The notes: a model not told the origin generated them from the letters alone. Counted from the stretch's first letter, positions 7,157-13,918 are shown. The stretch is 28,980 nucleotides of DNA from Candidatus Saccharibacteria bacterium UBA3304 (GCA_002361425.1 DESW01000004.1:1-28980), one strand, 5' to 3'. A program made the numbers and translations.

Positions 7157-7189
7157 GTGGGGCTGACTTGCTGAGGTTAAAACCAAGAG

Positions 7190-7660
7190 TACTCACTCTC
7201 CAAAAAACCTTTTAGCTCAGATTCGCGACGACTCTAAGCGTGATCCCTACCGGAATATGCGGTTTCCAAGCCACATATCTGCACCCAGTATTCGCAAACT
7301 CCCCGATCGCTTTCGCTAACGGTTAACTCAAAGAACAGGCACTGCGAAAGTGTTATTCCTATTCCTCGCCCCCATTTTGGCTCGCCTTATTGGGGCATTT
7401 TCGTTGACGACTCATCGTGCTCACCCGGTTTAGTCTCCCCGGCGACTTCTTTGTGTTTTTACGGCTAGCTCCCAACGACGAGACTAGCCAACCATATTCC
7501 TCTCTTACCAGAGAAGAATACCCCTACTCATTTTGGGAGAGTAAGCTATACGGATTCCCCAAACTAGAAATATTTCTCGTGGGTAGCAACCTCCCATCGA
7601 GACGGCCAATCTAGCATAACCTTTCCTCGACTCACTTCTGCTCGAAGTTACTGAAACCCA
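7190..7660 (-). ncRNA. rnpB: RNase P RNA-like region (tentative)
   Basis: On the minus strand, in canonical order, I see: TCGAGGAAAGG (7630-7620), like conserved region I; GCTAGATT (7615-7608), able to pair with AATCT-G-AGC (7223-7215) as helix P4; a hairpin capped by TGGTAAGAG (7519-7496), like P12; GCCCC-AATAAGGCGAGCCAAAAT-GGGGGC (7396-7368), like the P15 loop GAGCAAGRCCAAAUAGGGG; an 8-bp hairpin at 7278-7255 in the P18 position; and CGCGAATCTGAGCTAA (7227-7212), like conserved region V. Individual matches are imperfect and the ends are uncertain. The P4 pairing competes with the long-range helix to 7963-7976. A covariance search would settle this. Confidence 0.42.
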
Positions 7661-8023
7661 CCGTGCGCACCAGTGGAATCCCAGAAGTTTTCTTAAAAAC
7701 TTTTAAAATCACTGGCTGTGGAGCGCAATTGCCGCCGCGACTTGCCAGACTTTCCACTCTCGATCTTCTCTTGCATGAGCAAGATCGCAATCGCCCTCTT
7801 CCACCCCCGGATAGAGGCAAACGATACTTCAGTACGCCTGTCCCCGCGGTATGCTACAAACAACGTAGCTTTTGCTCTAATGGCAAAGGCGCAATCGGCT
7901 CAGCACCTCATAAAAGATAAGCTGAAGCCCAGCAGAAAACCAGTCCACGACAAAGTCGCTTAGAATCTAAGCTAAATTGTAATGAACCAGTCTTCCGCCT
8001 CCCAGCTTCAAACTTATGGGCTT

Positions 8024-8052
8024 ATTATAGCAACTTTTGCTATTTTCGTCAA
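8024..8052 (-). promoter_or_regulatory. strong promoter of the large RNA
   Basis: On the minus strand TTGACG (8052-8047), 17 nt and TATAAT (8029-8024), preceded by TGC (extended -10). Predicted +1 is 8017, exactly where a foldable 5' domain begins. It is divergent from the rel promoter, with about 80 nt between them. Confidence 0.85.
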
Positions 8053-8094
8053 TTCATACACCACACTACACAACTTTTACAGAGGTAGAAATAC

Positions 8095-8124
8095 GGCATT
8101 TTTTGTCAAAATGCCTTGACAAAA
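8095..8124. promoter_or_regulatory. two overlapping palindromes upstream of rel (possible operator)
   Basis: GGCATTTT (8095-8102) with AAAATGCC (8108-8115), and TTTTGTCAA (8101-8109) with TTGACAAAA (8116-8124), are both perfect inverted repeats that share sequence. They end 5 nt before the extended -10 of rel, at about -50 to -21, where a regulator could act. They lie outside the predicted mRNA, so a DNA role is more likely than an RNA role. Confidence 0.55.
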
Positions 8125-8129
8125 CACCG

Positions 8130-8138
8130 TGGTATAAT
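8130..8138 (+). promoter_or_regulatory. extended -10 promoter of rel (leaderless)
   Basis: TGGTATAAT, with TATAAT at 8133-8138. Predicted +1 is 8145, the A of the ATG. TTGACA at 8116 is only 11 nt away and cannot be the -35. Confidence 0.8.
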
Positions 8139-8144
8139 ATGAGT

Positions 8145-9677
8145 ATGAGCAATTCCCCACGCATTCAACAGGCTATTAAGGTCGCCACTAAGGCGCACGA
8201 AGGCCAGTTGCGCAAAACTGGGGAGCCTTACATTATCCATCCACTCGCCGTTATGAAAATCCTTCAAGAGTGGAATATGGATGAGGATTCCGTCGTCGCC
8301 GGCGTCCTCCATGACACAGTCGAGGATACCGAGCTTACTCTTAAAGATGTCGAGGAGCAATTCGGCAAAGATGTCGCCTTCCTCGTGAACGGCGTCACCA
8401 AGCTCGGCAAGGCTCGCAGCAGTATGAAGAATCTCGACGAATACCTTCCAGAGACTTCCGACAACCTTCTTAAACTTCTCATCGCTACCGGTCAGGATAT
8501 TCGCGTCCTTATCATTAAGCTTGCCGATCGTCTCCATAACCTTCGCACTCTCAGCGCCCTTCCGCCAGATAAGCAGCAAAAGATTGCTCGCGAATCACTC
8601 GAAGTCTTCGCGCCACTCGCCGACCGTCTTCAGATGGGTCGCGTCCGTGTCGAGATTGAGGAAACTAGCTTCCGCTACCTCGATCCAAAGCGCTACGAAG
8701 AACTCAAGAAGCTCACCGAAGAACGCCTACGCCAGGCTGACAAAAAGCTCAAAAACGCTCAGCACGCCGTTGAAGATCTCCTCAAGAAAGAAGGCATTAA
8801 ATACAGCTGCGATGGCCGCGTCAAATCTATCTATTCGCTTCATAAAAAACTCGCAAAATACGATCAGAACATCGACCGTATCTATGACCTTATTGCCCTT
8901 CGTTTCATCGTTGATGACGTGACGACTTGTTATCTCGTTCTCGGTCTCATTCATTCCCTTTTTACTCCTATGGACGGCCGTATCAAAGACTATATCGCCA
9001 TGCCAAAACAGAACGGTTATCAGTCTATCCACACCACTGTTATTACGAAGGATAAACAGATTGTCGAGTTCCAGATTCGCACCCGCGAGATGCACGATTA
9101 CGCTGAACGCGGTCTTGCCGCCACCTTCTACTATAACGAGCAGAAGCTTACCTCCGCCTATACCGAAGGTCGCGTCAGTCGCCTCCCGAGCAATCTTCTT
9201 TGGATCAAGGAGCTTCAGGAGACCGCCACAAAGCTTGCCTCCGGCGAGAAAGTCGACACTAAGAAACTTCGCCTCACCCTCTTTGCTGATAAGATTTTTG
9301 TCTACACACCAAAGGGCGACATTATCGACTTACCACGCGGCTCCATGCCTCTAGACTTCGCCTATCGCCTCCATAGCGAGATTGGCGCCGCCTGTATCGG
9401 CGCCCGCATTAACGGCAAGATGGTTAGTCTTAACACTAAGCTCGAAAGCGGCGACGTCATCGAGATTATCACCGCCAAAAACACTCAGCCTAACCCAGGT
9501 TGGCTCGATAAGGTAAGCAGCAAACACGCCCGCCACAAACTCCTCTCGCAGCTTCATTCCCTCTTTCCGAACTTCGTAGCTAGCCCAGAGCAAAACGCCG
9601 TCAAAGCCGCTCTCAAGGCCGAAAAAGCCGCAATGAAGAAAAAGGCCAAAGCCGCCGCTAAAAATAATAAGAAATAA
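8145..9677 (+). CDS. rel: RelA/SpoT-type (p)ppGpp synthetase/hydrolase, C-terminally short
   Basis: This 510-aa RSH enzyme makes and degrades the alarmone (p)ppGpp. The N-terminal HD hydrolase domain has HPLAV, VLHDTVEDT (His56-Asp57) and KLADRLHNLRTL, so hydrolase activity looks intact. The synthetase domain follows, with RVKSIYSLHKKL, YDLIALR and KQNGYQSIHTTV (about residue 290). A TGS domain (VYTPKGDIIDLP, about 384-440) is next. The protein then ends in a Lys/Ala-rich tail, without the helical, zinc-finger and ACT domains that follow TGS in typical RSH proteins of 700 aa or more. The start is ATG 8145, because the -10 lies 6 nt before it; ATG 8139 in the same frame would lie upstream of the predicted transcript start. 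Confidence 0.93.
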   Translation: MSNSPRIQQAIKVATKAHEGQLRKTGEPYIIHPLAVMKILQEWNMDEDSVVAGVLHDTVEDTELTLKDVEEQFGKDVAFLVNGVTKLGKARSSMKNLDEYLPETSDNLLKLLIATGQDIRVLIIKLADRLHNLRTLSALPPDKQQKIARESLEVFAPLADRLQMGRVRVEIEETSFRYLDPKRYEELKKLTEERLRQADKKLKNAQHAVEDLLKKEGIKYSCDGRVKSIYSLHKKLAKYDQNIDRIYDLIALRFIVDDVTTCYLVLGLIHSLFTPMDGRIKDYIAMPKQNGYQSIHTTVITKDKQIVEFQIRTREMHDYAERGLAATFYYNEQKLTSAYTEGRVSRLPSNLLWIKELQETATKLASGEKVDTKKLRLTLFADKIFVYTPKGDIIDLPRGSMPLDFAYRLHSEIGAACIGARINGKMVSLNTKLESGDVIEIITAKNTQPNPGWLDKVSSKHARHKLLSQLHSLFPNFVASPEQNAVKAALKAEKAAMKKKAKAAAKNNKK

Positions 9678-9682
9678 TCAAG

Positions 9683-9714
9683 AAAAAAATCCGCGACACG
9701 TGCGTGGATTTTTT
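9683..9714. terminator. bidirectional terminator between rel and glyS
   Basis: AAAAAATCC-GCG / CGT-GGATTTTTT with A and T runs on both sides serves the convergent genes rel (+) and glyS (-). Confidence 0.85.
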
Positions 9715-9734
9715 CTCATCCTCAAGAGGAGTCC

Positions 9735-9761
9735 CCGCGAGGGGAATGTGTTCCCTCGCGG
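9735..9761. repeat. GC-rich hairpin downstream of glyS
   Basis: CCGCGAGGG / CCCTCGCGG is a perfect 9-bp stem between the glyS stop and the terminator, in the glyS 3' UTR. It has no T run. Confidence 0.65.
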
Positions 9762-9771
9762 AAGCGAAGCG

Positions 9772-11085
9772 TTATAGTTCTTCAGGTTTGACGCGAATCT
9801 GTTCGGTTGTATCGCGATCGCGAACCGTAACAGTTCCATCCTCGAGCGTATCGAAGTCGATTACGATACACTTTGGCGTGCCAATCTCGTCCTGCTTGAG
9901 ATAGCGCTTACCGATATTGCCGGAATCATCCCAAGTGACGTTATGATATTTCTTGCGAAGCATCGCATAAACCTCGCGCGCCTTAGCAACAAGCTCTGGC
10001 TTATTCTTGAGAAGTGGCGAAACGCAGAAGCGATATGGCGCCAAATTCTCTGGAAGTGCGAGCACGATGCGCTTTTCTTCCTGGCGATAAGCACAGGTGA
10101 GCACAGCGAGAAGCAAACGTTCAACACCGATTGATGGCTCAATCACATGAGGCACAAAACGTGCGCCGCCACCCTTGACGATGTATTCCATATTCTTACC
10201 GCTCTCGCGTTGAATATTCTGCAAATCAAAGTCAGTACGATAAGCCAAACCCATCAATTCCTCACGGCCGTTAGGATAATCGAACTCGATATCAACGGTG
10301 CGCTTAGAATAGTGAGCACGATCTTCAGGCTCAACCTCGAGGTCGTGAATACGAGAAGCATCAAGGCCCATTACTTCGGTCAAGAATTCATGCTGCTCCT
10401 TGAGCAACTTCTCGAAGTTCTCTTCCCAAGTTTCAGGAGCGACAAAGTACTCAATCTCCATCTGGGAACATTCGCGGTCGCGCAAGATAAAGTCGCGCGG
10501 TGAAATCTCGTTGCGAAAAGCCTTACCCTGCTGAGCAAGACCGAATGGAAGATCTGGATAAATTGTATCAACAACGTTCTTATAGTTCGTAAAGATGCCC
10601 TGGGCAGTTTCTGGGCGCAAATATGCAATCGAACTATCATCATCAACTGGACCAACATGGGTCTGGAACATCATATTGAATTTACGGATATCGCCCCAGT
10701 TAATCTTGCCACAAGTTGGGCACTTAACATTAAGCGCCTTGAATTCTTCGGTCGTAACGCTTTCAGAAATACCGTCTGCAATCTTATCAGCGCGGAAACG
10801 GCCATGGCACTCGCCACACTCTACGAGCGGATCAGCAAAGGTTGCCGTGTGACCAGAAGCCTGCCAGGTGCGAGGGTTCATAATGATTGCCGCATCAACG
10901 CCAAACATATCTTCGCGACTTTCAACCCAGTAATTCCACCAGGCATCCATAATTTTACGCTTTAGTGCTACGCCCAAAGGGCCAAAATCCCATGTACCAG
11001 CCATACCGCCGTAAACATCTGAACCCTGCCAGATGAAACCGCGGCGCTTACATAGGCTTACAATATCTTCCATTTTTACTGCCAT
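9772..11085 (-). CDS. glyS: glycyl-tRNA synthetase (alpha2 type)
   Basis: This 437-aa class II aminoacyl-tRNA synthetase charges tRNA-Gly. The N-terminus contains LCKRRGFIWQGSDVYGGMAGTWDFGPLG, characteristic of the single-chain (eukaryote/Gram-positive) GlyRS. An inserted CGECHGR...CPTCGK zinc-binding pair is at about 86-124. Motif 2 is FRNEISPRDFILRDRECSQMEIEYF, and the anticodon-binding domain is at the C-terminus. The length suits the compact dimeric form. ATG 11085 has TAAAAT 9 nt upstream (nearly leaderless) and follows the stop of the small TM gene by 19 nt, so it may also be co-transcribed with it. Confidence 0.96.
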   Translation of the reverse strand: MAVKMEDIVSLCKRRGFIWQGSDVYGGMAGTWDFGPLGVALKRKIMDAWWNYWVESREDMFGVDAAIIMNPRTWQASGHTATFADPLVECGECHGRFRADKIADGISESVTTEEFKALNVKCPTCGKINWGDIRKFNMMFQTHVGPVDDDSSIAYLRPETAQGIFTNYKNVVDTIYPDLPFGLAQQGKAFRNEISPRDFILRDRECSQMEIEYFVAPETWEENFEKLLKEQHEFLTEVMGLDASRIHDLEVEPEDRAHYSKRTVDIEFDYPNGREELMGLAYRTDFDLQNIQRESGKNMEYIVKGGGARFVPHVIEPSIGVERLLLAVLTCAYRQEEKRIVLALPENLAPYRFCVSPLLKNKPELVAKAREVYAMLRKKYHNVTWDDSGNIGKRYLKQDEIGTPKCIVIDFDTLEDGTVTVRDRDTTEQIRVKPEEL

Positions 11086-11104
11086 AATAGTCTTATTTTA
11101 CTCC

Positions 11105-11365
11105 TTAACGGCGTTTTTCCCAAATCTTGCGGATTAACTTCAAAGACAAAGTCGAAAGCCAGAAACCCATCACTGGAACCAAAGAGCTCAAAAATACATT
11201 TGAGACCTGAGCAATCGATGCCCGATAAAGCACGACGATCGCATAAGTTAACACCATGATACAGAGGCGGCGCGTCCAGCTAGTCTCCCAAGCCTTATCT
11301 GTTTCCACGCGCTTATTGCGCGCTTTAATTGCCTCAATTTCTTTCTTATAATCTATGTCACTCAT
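11105..11365 (-). CDS. small two-TM membrane protein, unknown
   Basis: This 86-aa protein has a charged N-terminal segment (residues 1-32), two hydrophobic helices (about 33-48 and 53-75) and a basic C-terminus (RKIWEKRR). Both ends are predicted to be cytoplasmic. I do not recognise the family. The start at 11365 is set by GATAAT exactly 6 nt upstream, with TGA before it. It sits upstream of glyS and is divergent from the TetR-type regulator, with a palindrome between them. It is therefore a candidate target of that regulator (inference). Confidence 0.7.
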   Translation of the reverse strand: MSDIDYKKEIEAIKARNKRVETDKAWETSWTRRLCIMVLTYAIVVLYRASIAQVSNVFLSSLVPVMGFWLSTLSLKLIRKIWEKRR

Positions 11366-11371
11366 TCTTTC

Positions 11372-11380
11372 ATTATCTCA
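11372..11380 (-). promoter_or_regulatory. extended -10 promoter of the two-TM gene
   Basis: On the minus strand TGAGATAAT, with the hexamer at 11377-11372, is followed by 6 nt and the ATG. The -35 position (11400-11395) reads TGGACG. Confidence 0.65.
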
Positions 11381-11401
11381 TAACAGATTATCTGCGTCCA
11401 C

Positions 11402-11419
11402 ATTAGACACATGTCCAAT
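11402..11419. promoter_or_regulatory. palindrome in the TetR divergent promoter region (candidate operator)
   Basis: ATTAGACA-CA-TGTCCAAT is a near-perfect inverted repeat (7 of 8 pairs). It covers the -35 of the TetR-type gene and lies directly upstream of the divergent -35. Position and symmetry fit autoregulation by the adjacent TetR-type protein. Confidence 0.5.
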
Positions 11420-11432
11420 ATTTCGCTATAAT
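11404..11432 (+). promoter_or_regulatory. promoter of the TetR-type gene (leaderless)
   Basis: TAGACA (11404-11409), 17 nt and TATAAT (11427-11432), then exactly 6 nt and ATG 11439. Confidence 0.75.
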
Positions 11433-11438
11433 TATCCT

Positions 11439-12149
11439 ATGAGTAAGCGTGACGAAATTATAAATGCATTCAAAGCACTTATCGAAGATTCCTCAGAGAC
11501 AATCACTCCTTCAGTTATCGCCAAAAAGGCAAAGATTAGTCGTGCCACTTTTTACAATTATTACGACAGCTATGAAGATTTGCTCCAAGATTACTACACG
11601 GATCTCGCCGCTGCTTTTGCTAACTTAAACTCTTTTACACTCAACTCCTTCCTCAATTTCTTCAGAGAAAACCGCAATTTCTTCGTCGTATATTTAGACA
11701 CCTGTCCATTCTCGAACCTACTATCCGACTTCCTAGGCCCACAAAAATACGGCGACATTAATGCCATCGACATTGATTCGCCCTATCAAGCAGCCTACGA
11801 GATCTCCGGCATTAACGGCATCCTTTTCACTTGGGCTATCAATGAATGTTCTACCCCTGTCCGCATCATCCGCCGAGCCATTCTCGCCAACCAGGACATC
11901 GAAGAATACCCTGCGTCGAATCGCTTCATCCTTTGCGATGTTGAACTATATAGCGAAACATCAGACCGCGACTATACACTCGTCTATCTATCAACCAACC
12001 CTCACCTCAATGTTGGCGACGAAGTTAGTGTCCCCCTTGGCCCCAATAACCACTTAACATACGGAACCGTTACAAATGTTCGCATCGTAGAAGAAAAAGA
12101 CCTACCGCTCCCCCTCTATAAAATCAAATACATTGCTGACTATCACTAA
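11439..12149 (+). CDS. TetR-type transcriptional regulator with atypical C-terminal beta-barrel-like domain
   Basis: This 236-aa protein has an N-terminal TetR helix-turn-helix (about residues 8-50) with SVIAKKAKISRATFYNYYDSYEDLL. The middle (about 60-155) is helical, as a TetR ligand/dimer domain would be, but shorter than usual. The last 75 residues are not TetR-like. They contain an LNVGDEVSVPLGPNNHLTYGTVTNV segment that resembles the 3'-end-binding beta domain at the N-terminus of PriA ('VGxRVxVPFG...GxV'). That similarity is read by eye and is inference. The start is ATG 11439, exactly 6 nt after TATAAT; the longer in-frame extension lies upstream of the promoter. Its stop overlaps the convergent recO stop. 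Confidence 0.8.
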   Translation: MSKRDEIINAFKALIEDSSETITPSVIAKKAKISRATFYNYYDSYEDLLQDYYTDLAAAFANLNSFTLNSFLNFFRENRNFFVVYLDTCPFSNLLSDFLGPQKYGDINAIDIDSPYQAAYEISGINGILFTWAINECSTPVRIIRRAILANQDIEEYPASNRFILCDVELYSETSDRDYTLVYLSTNPHLNVGDEVSVPLGPNNHLTYGTVTNVRIVEEKDLPLPLYKIKYIADYH

Positions 12150-12847
12150 ATCCCGCCCGCTTTCTCAGCGCAGCGCGTAATATAGCCAATCTCATCCATT
12201 AGCTCACCGTAGCCAGACACCTTCATTGCTACTTCAAGCGGCGTCGACGCCATCACGCGCATCATTTTAATGTGGTCCGCCGTCACCCGCCCCATATCAT
12301 GTGGTGCGAGCGCAACATTCTCGACGTCCCATACGTAACGATTTTCCGAGTTTAATTTATTACCCGCAACGTCGAATTTTAGGTTTATTTCCTCGCCTGC
12401 CGCCGCAAGCATATTCATACTCGCCCAAGCACGCAAAAGCTCCTTCCAACGCGTCTCAGAGCCTTCTGAGGCATGTTTTTGTGCGGCCTGCAGGCTTTGT
12501 CGCAGGATATTAAAGAATTCCGGTGAATCTACCTGCTCCGCCCGCTTCGAAGCGTCACGCATCAGATTACCGCCCAACTCCAAAAGCTCAATATCGCGCA
12601 CAAAAGCGTCATAGTATTCCAATAGTTTTGCCGAGGTCAAAATCCCAAGCTCACCCTTGCCCTCATGAATCACTACCTCGGAAACCGAAAACAACTCAAT
12701 GCCGCCGGCCAGCTTCGACTTCTCGCGACGCACCCCTTTTGCCATCACCGACTTCTTACCCTCGGGCGTCAGCAGCTGCAAAATTCTGTCCGCCTCACCA
12801 TAATCCGTACGCTTTAAAACAATTGCCTTTGTCTTTAAATCACGCAT
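12146..12847 (-). CDS. recO: DNA repair protein RecO
   Basis: This 233-aa protein of the RecFOR recombination-mediator pathway displaces SSB and anneals or loads onto ssDNA. The N-terminal OB fold contains KAIVLKRTDYGEADRILQLLTPEGKKSVMAKGVRREKSKLAGGIELF, followed by VHEGKGELGILTSAKLL, then a helical domain. No four-Cys zinc site is visible in the helical part. ATG 12847 overlaps the upstream receiver gene by 8 nt; a TTG at 12856 in frame is less likely. It is the last gene of a histidine kinase-receiver-recO operon. Confidence 0.9.
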   Translation of the reverse strand: MRDLKTKAIVLKRTDYGEADRILQLLTPEGKKSVMAKGVRREKSKLAGGIELFSVSEVVIHEGKGELGILTSAKLLEYYDAFVRDIELLELGGNLMRDASKRAEQVDSPEFFNILRQSLQAAQKHASEGSETRWKELLRAWASMNMLAAAGEEINLKFDVAGNKLNSENRYVWDVENVALAPHDMGRVTADHIKMMRVMASTPLEVAMKVSGYGELMDEIGYITRCAEKAGGI

Positions 12848-13184
12848 AGCGGCCAACCAATTCTAGCAGCTCGCCCGGCTGCATTTTACCCTTATCGAAA
12901 GTCGCCACCACCCCATATTTTTCTGCAATATCATCATCAAGCGAAACGCTACTTACAATCGCCGCCGGCACATCCATTAACTCCGGATAGCTACGCATCT
13001 CATTGAGCACCGCAAAGCCCGTCGGACCAGTCAAAAGCACATCCAAAATCACCAGATCCGGCACTTCTTCATCCATCTCTGCAATCGCCGCCACGCCGTC
13101 ATGAAAATACTTCACGTCGTCGCGCTTTAGTAGCCTCCGATAATAGCTTTCCCACCCTCTATCATCTTCAATCACGTAAATCAT
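12840..13184 (-). CDS. stand-alone response-regulator receiver protein
   Basis: This 114-aa protein is a receiver domain only, with no output domain. The acidic pocket is Glu6-Asp7-Asp8, the phosphoacceptor is Asp48 (LVILDVLLTGPTG), the switch residue is Ser78 or Ser79 (IVSSV) and the conserved Lys is Lys98 (FDKGK). It overlaps the kinase stop by ATGA and overlaps recO by 8 nt, so kinase, receiver and RecO are probably made together. Without an output domain it must act by protein contact. The partner is unknown. Confidence 0.9.
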   Translation of the reverse strand: MIYVIEDDRGWESYYRRLLKRDDVKYFHDGVAAIAEMDEEVPDLVILDVLLTGPTGFAVLNEMRSYPELMDVPAAIVSSVSLDDDIAEKYGVVATFDKGKMQPGELLELVGRYA

Positions 13185-13855
13185 AGAAAACTCAACTGCC
13201 CGCTTACTGGCAAATCGATATAGAAACTCGTTCCGTCACGGTGACGAATCAGACCAAAATCGCTGCCCATATAATTAGCAAATTTCGCCGCAATATAGAG
13301 GCCGAGCCCAGATGAACCCGGACGCATCGGCGTCGCTACCGGCTTATTCACAAAGCCGTCCTTAATCTCGCGCCAGATCTTCGTTGGTACTGCCGGGCCG
13401 TAATCACGCACCGCAATTCTAATCTTATTCGCGCGATCAATCACCGTAATTTCGCTCGGCAATTCCTCACCGCCATAGTTCATCGCGTTCAAACAAAAGT
13501 TATAAACCACCGAGTGTAATAGCTGCGGATTCGCCACCACCAAGCGACGCTTATTACGATACTCGATTCTAAGCTCGCGACGATTAAATTCAAAGAGACG
13601 CCAGAGCTCACCAACCACTTCGTCGCAAACCACGCGCGGATTGACCGGCTCCATCTCAAACATTGCATCTTCTAGACGCGCAATACGCGTCAAATCATTC
13701 ACTTGCTGCAAGGCCCGCTCGCTTGTCGCTACAATCTGGCGACCAACCTCGCGCGCACCTTTCATATCCTCTTCAAAATCCAAAGACAAAGCTAGCTGTC
13801 GCACCAAACTTAGCGGCGCTTTCAACTCATGCGCAACAACTACCTCACTCTCCAT
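13181..13855 (-). CDS. soluble sensor-less histidine kinase
   Basis: This 224-aa protein is a minimal histidine kinase. The H-box starts almost at the N-terminus (His9 in VVAHELKAPLSLVRQLALSL), followed by a DHp helix and an HATPase domain. The HATPase domain has an N-box (HSVVYNFCLNAMNYGG), a G1-like VRDYGPAVP and a G2 SSGLGLYIAAKFAN. There is no sensor, PAS, HAMP or TM segment, so it must be cytosolic and take its signal through a partner or through ATP or redox state. The start at 13855 is fixed by TAGAAT exactly 6 nt upstream. It is translationally coupled (ATGA) to the receiver gene. Confidence 0.9.
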   Translation of the reverse strand: MESEVVVAHELKAPLSLVRQLALSLDFEEDMKGAREVGRQIVATSERALQQVNDLTRIARLEDAMFEMEPVNPRVVCDEVVGELWRLFEFNRRELRIEYRNKRRLVVANPQLLHSVVYNFCLNAMNYGGEELPSEITVIDRANKIRIAVRDYGPAVPTKIWREIKDGFVNKPVATPMRPGSSGLGLYIAAKFANYMGSDFGLIRHRDGTSFYIDLPVSGQLSFL

Positions 13856-13861
13856 GCCTCT

Positions 13862-13867
13862 ATTCTA
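13862..13867 (-). promoter_or_regulatory. -10 box of the histidine kinase operon (leaderless)
   Basis: TAGAAT on the minus strand, exactly 6 nt before ATG 13855. It lies immediately downstream of the terminator of the preceding gene. Confidence 0.65.
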
Positions 13868-13871
13868 CAAC

Positions 13872-13904
13872 AAAAATCCCCACACATTAAAGCGTAGGGA
13901 TTTT
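13872..13904 (-). terminator. terminator after gene 13919-14845
   Basis: On the minus strand AAAATCCC...GGGGATTTTTG forms the stem and T run. An AGAAAATCGATTTTCT palindrome precedes it. Confidence 0.7.
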
Positions 13905-13918
13905 AGAAAATCGATTTT

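Larger units (their letters stand above)
7059..8017 (-). ncRNA. large structured non-coding RNA transcript (about 950 nt)
   Basis: No credible protein gene lies between 7059 and 8144. A consensus minus-strand promoter (8052-8024) and a consensus terminator (7087-7058) bracket the interval. The predicted 5' end AUAAG pairs with CUUAU near 7905. Nested stems GAAGC/GCTTC and GCGGAAGAC/GTTTTCTGC make a folded 5' domain of about 115 nt. Many further hairpins are visible, for example GCTAC-loop-GTAGC near 7855, CTTGC-TCAT-GCAAG near 7780, and CCAGTG/CACTGG near 7740-7665. Segments 7957-7976 and 7211-7240 are complementary over 20 nt with a 10-nt bulge. The 3' half carries RNase P RNA-like elements (separate entry). 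It may be one giant RNA or two RNAs from one promoter. Confidence 0.65.

Noticed and set aside
7851..7885. Plus-strand A-T-N-N-V-A-F-A-L-like codons resembling a tmRNA tag
   Set aside because: No stop codon after the tag, no tRNA-like 5' GGGGCU partner or 3' T-arm/CCA nearby, and no plus-strand promoter.
7938..7962. Plus-strand GTCCACGACA...GCTTA resembling the 3' end of RNase P RNA
   Set aside because: The GAACCCGG core is missing and no matching 5' conserved region exists ~300 nt upstream on the plus strand. Promoter and terminator favour the minus strand.
7632..7963. Open frames on both strands (62-85 aa) inside 7417-7963
   Set aside because: No SD or leaderless -10 at the starts, odd composition, and the interval is better explained as a structured RNA with its own minus-strand promoter.
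8116..8121. TTGACA as -35 of rel
   Set aside because: Only 11 nt from the TATAAT; it is instead one arm of a palindrome.
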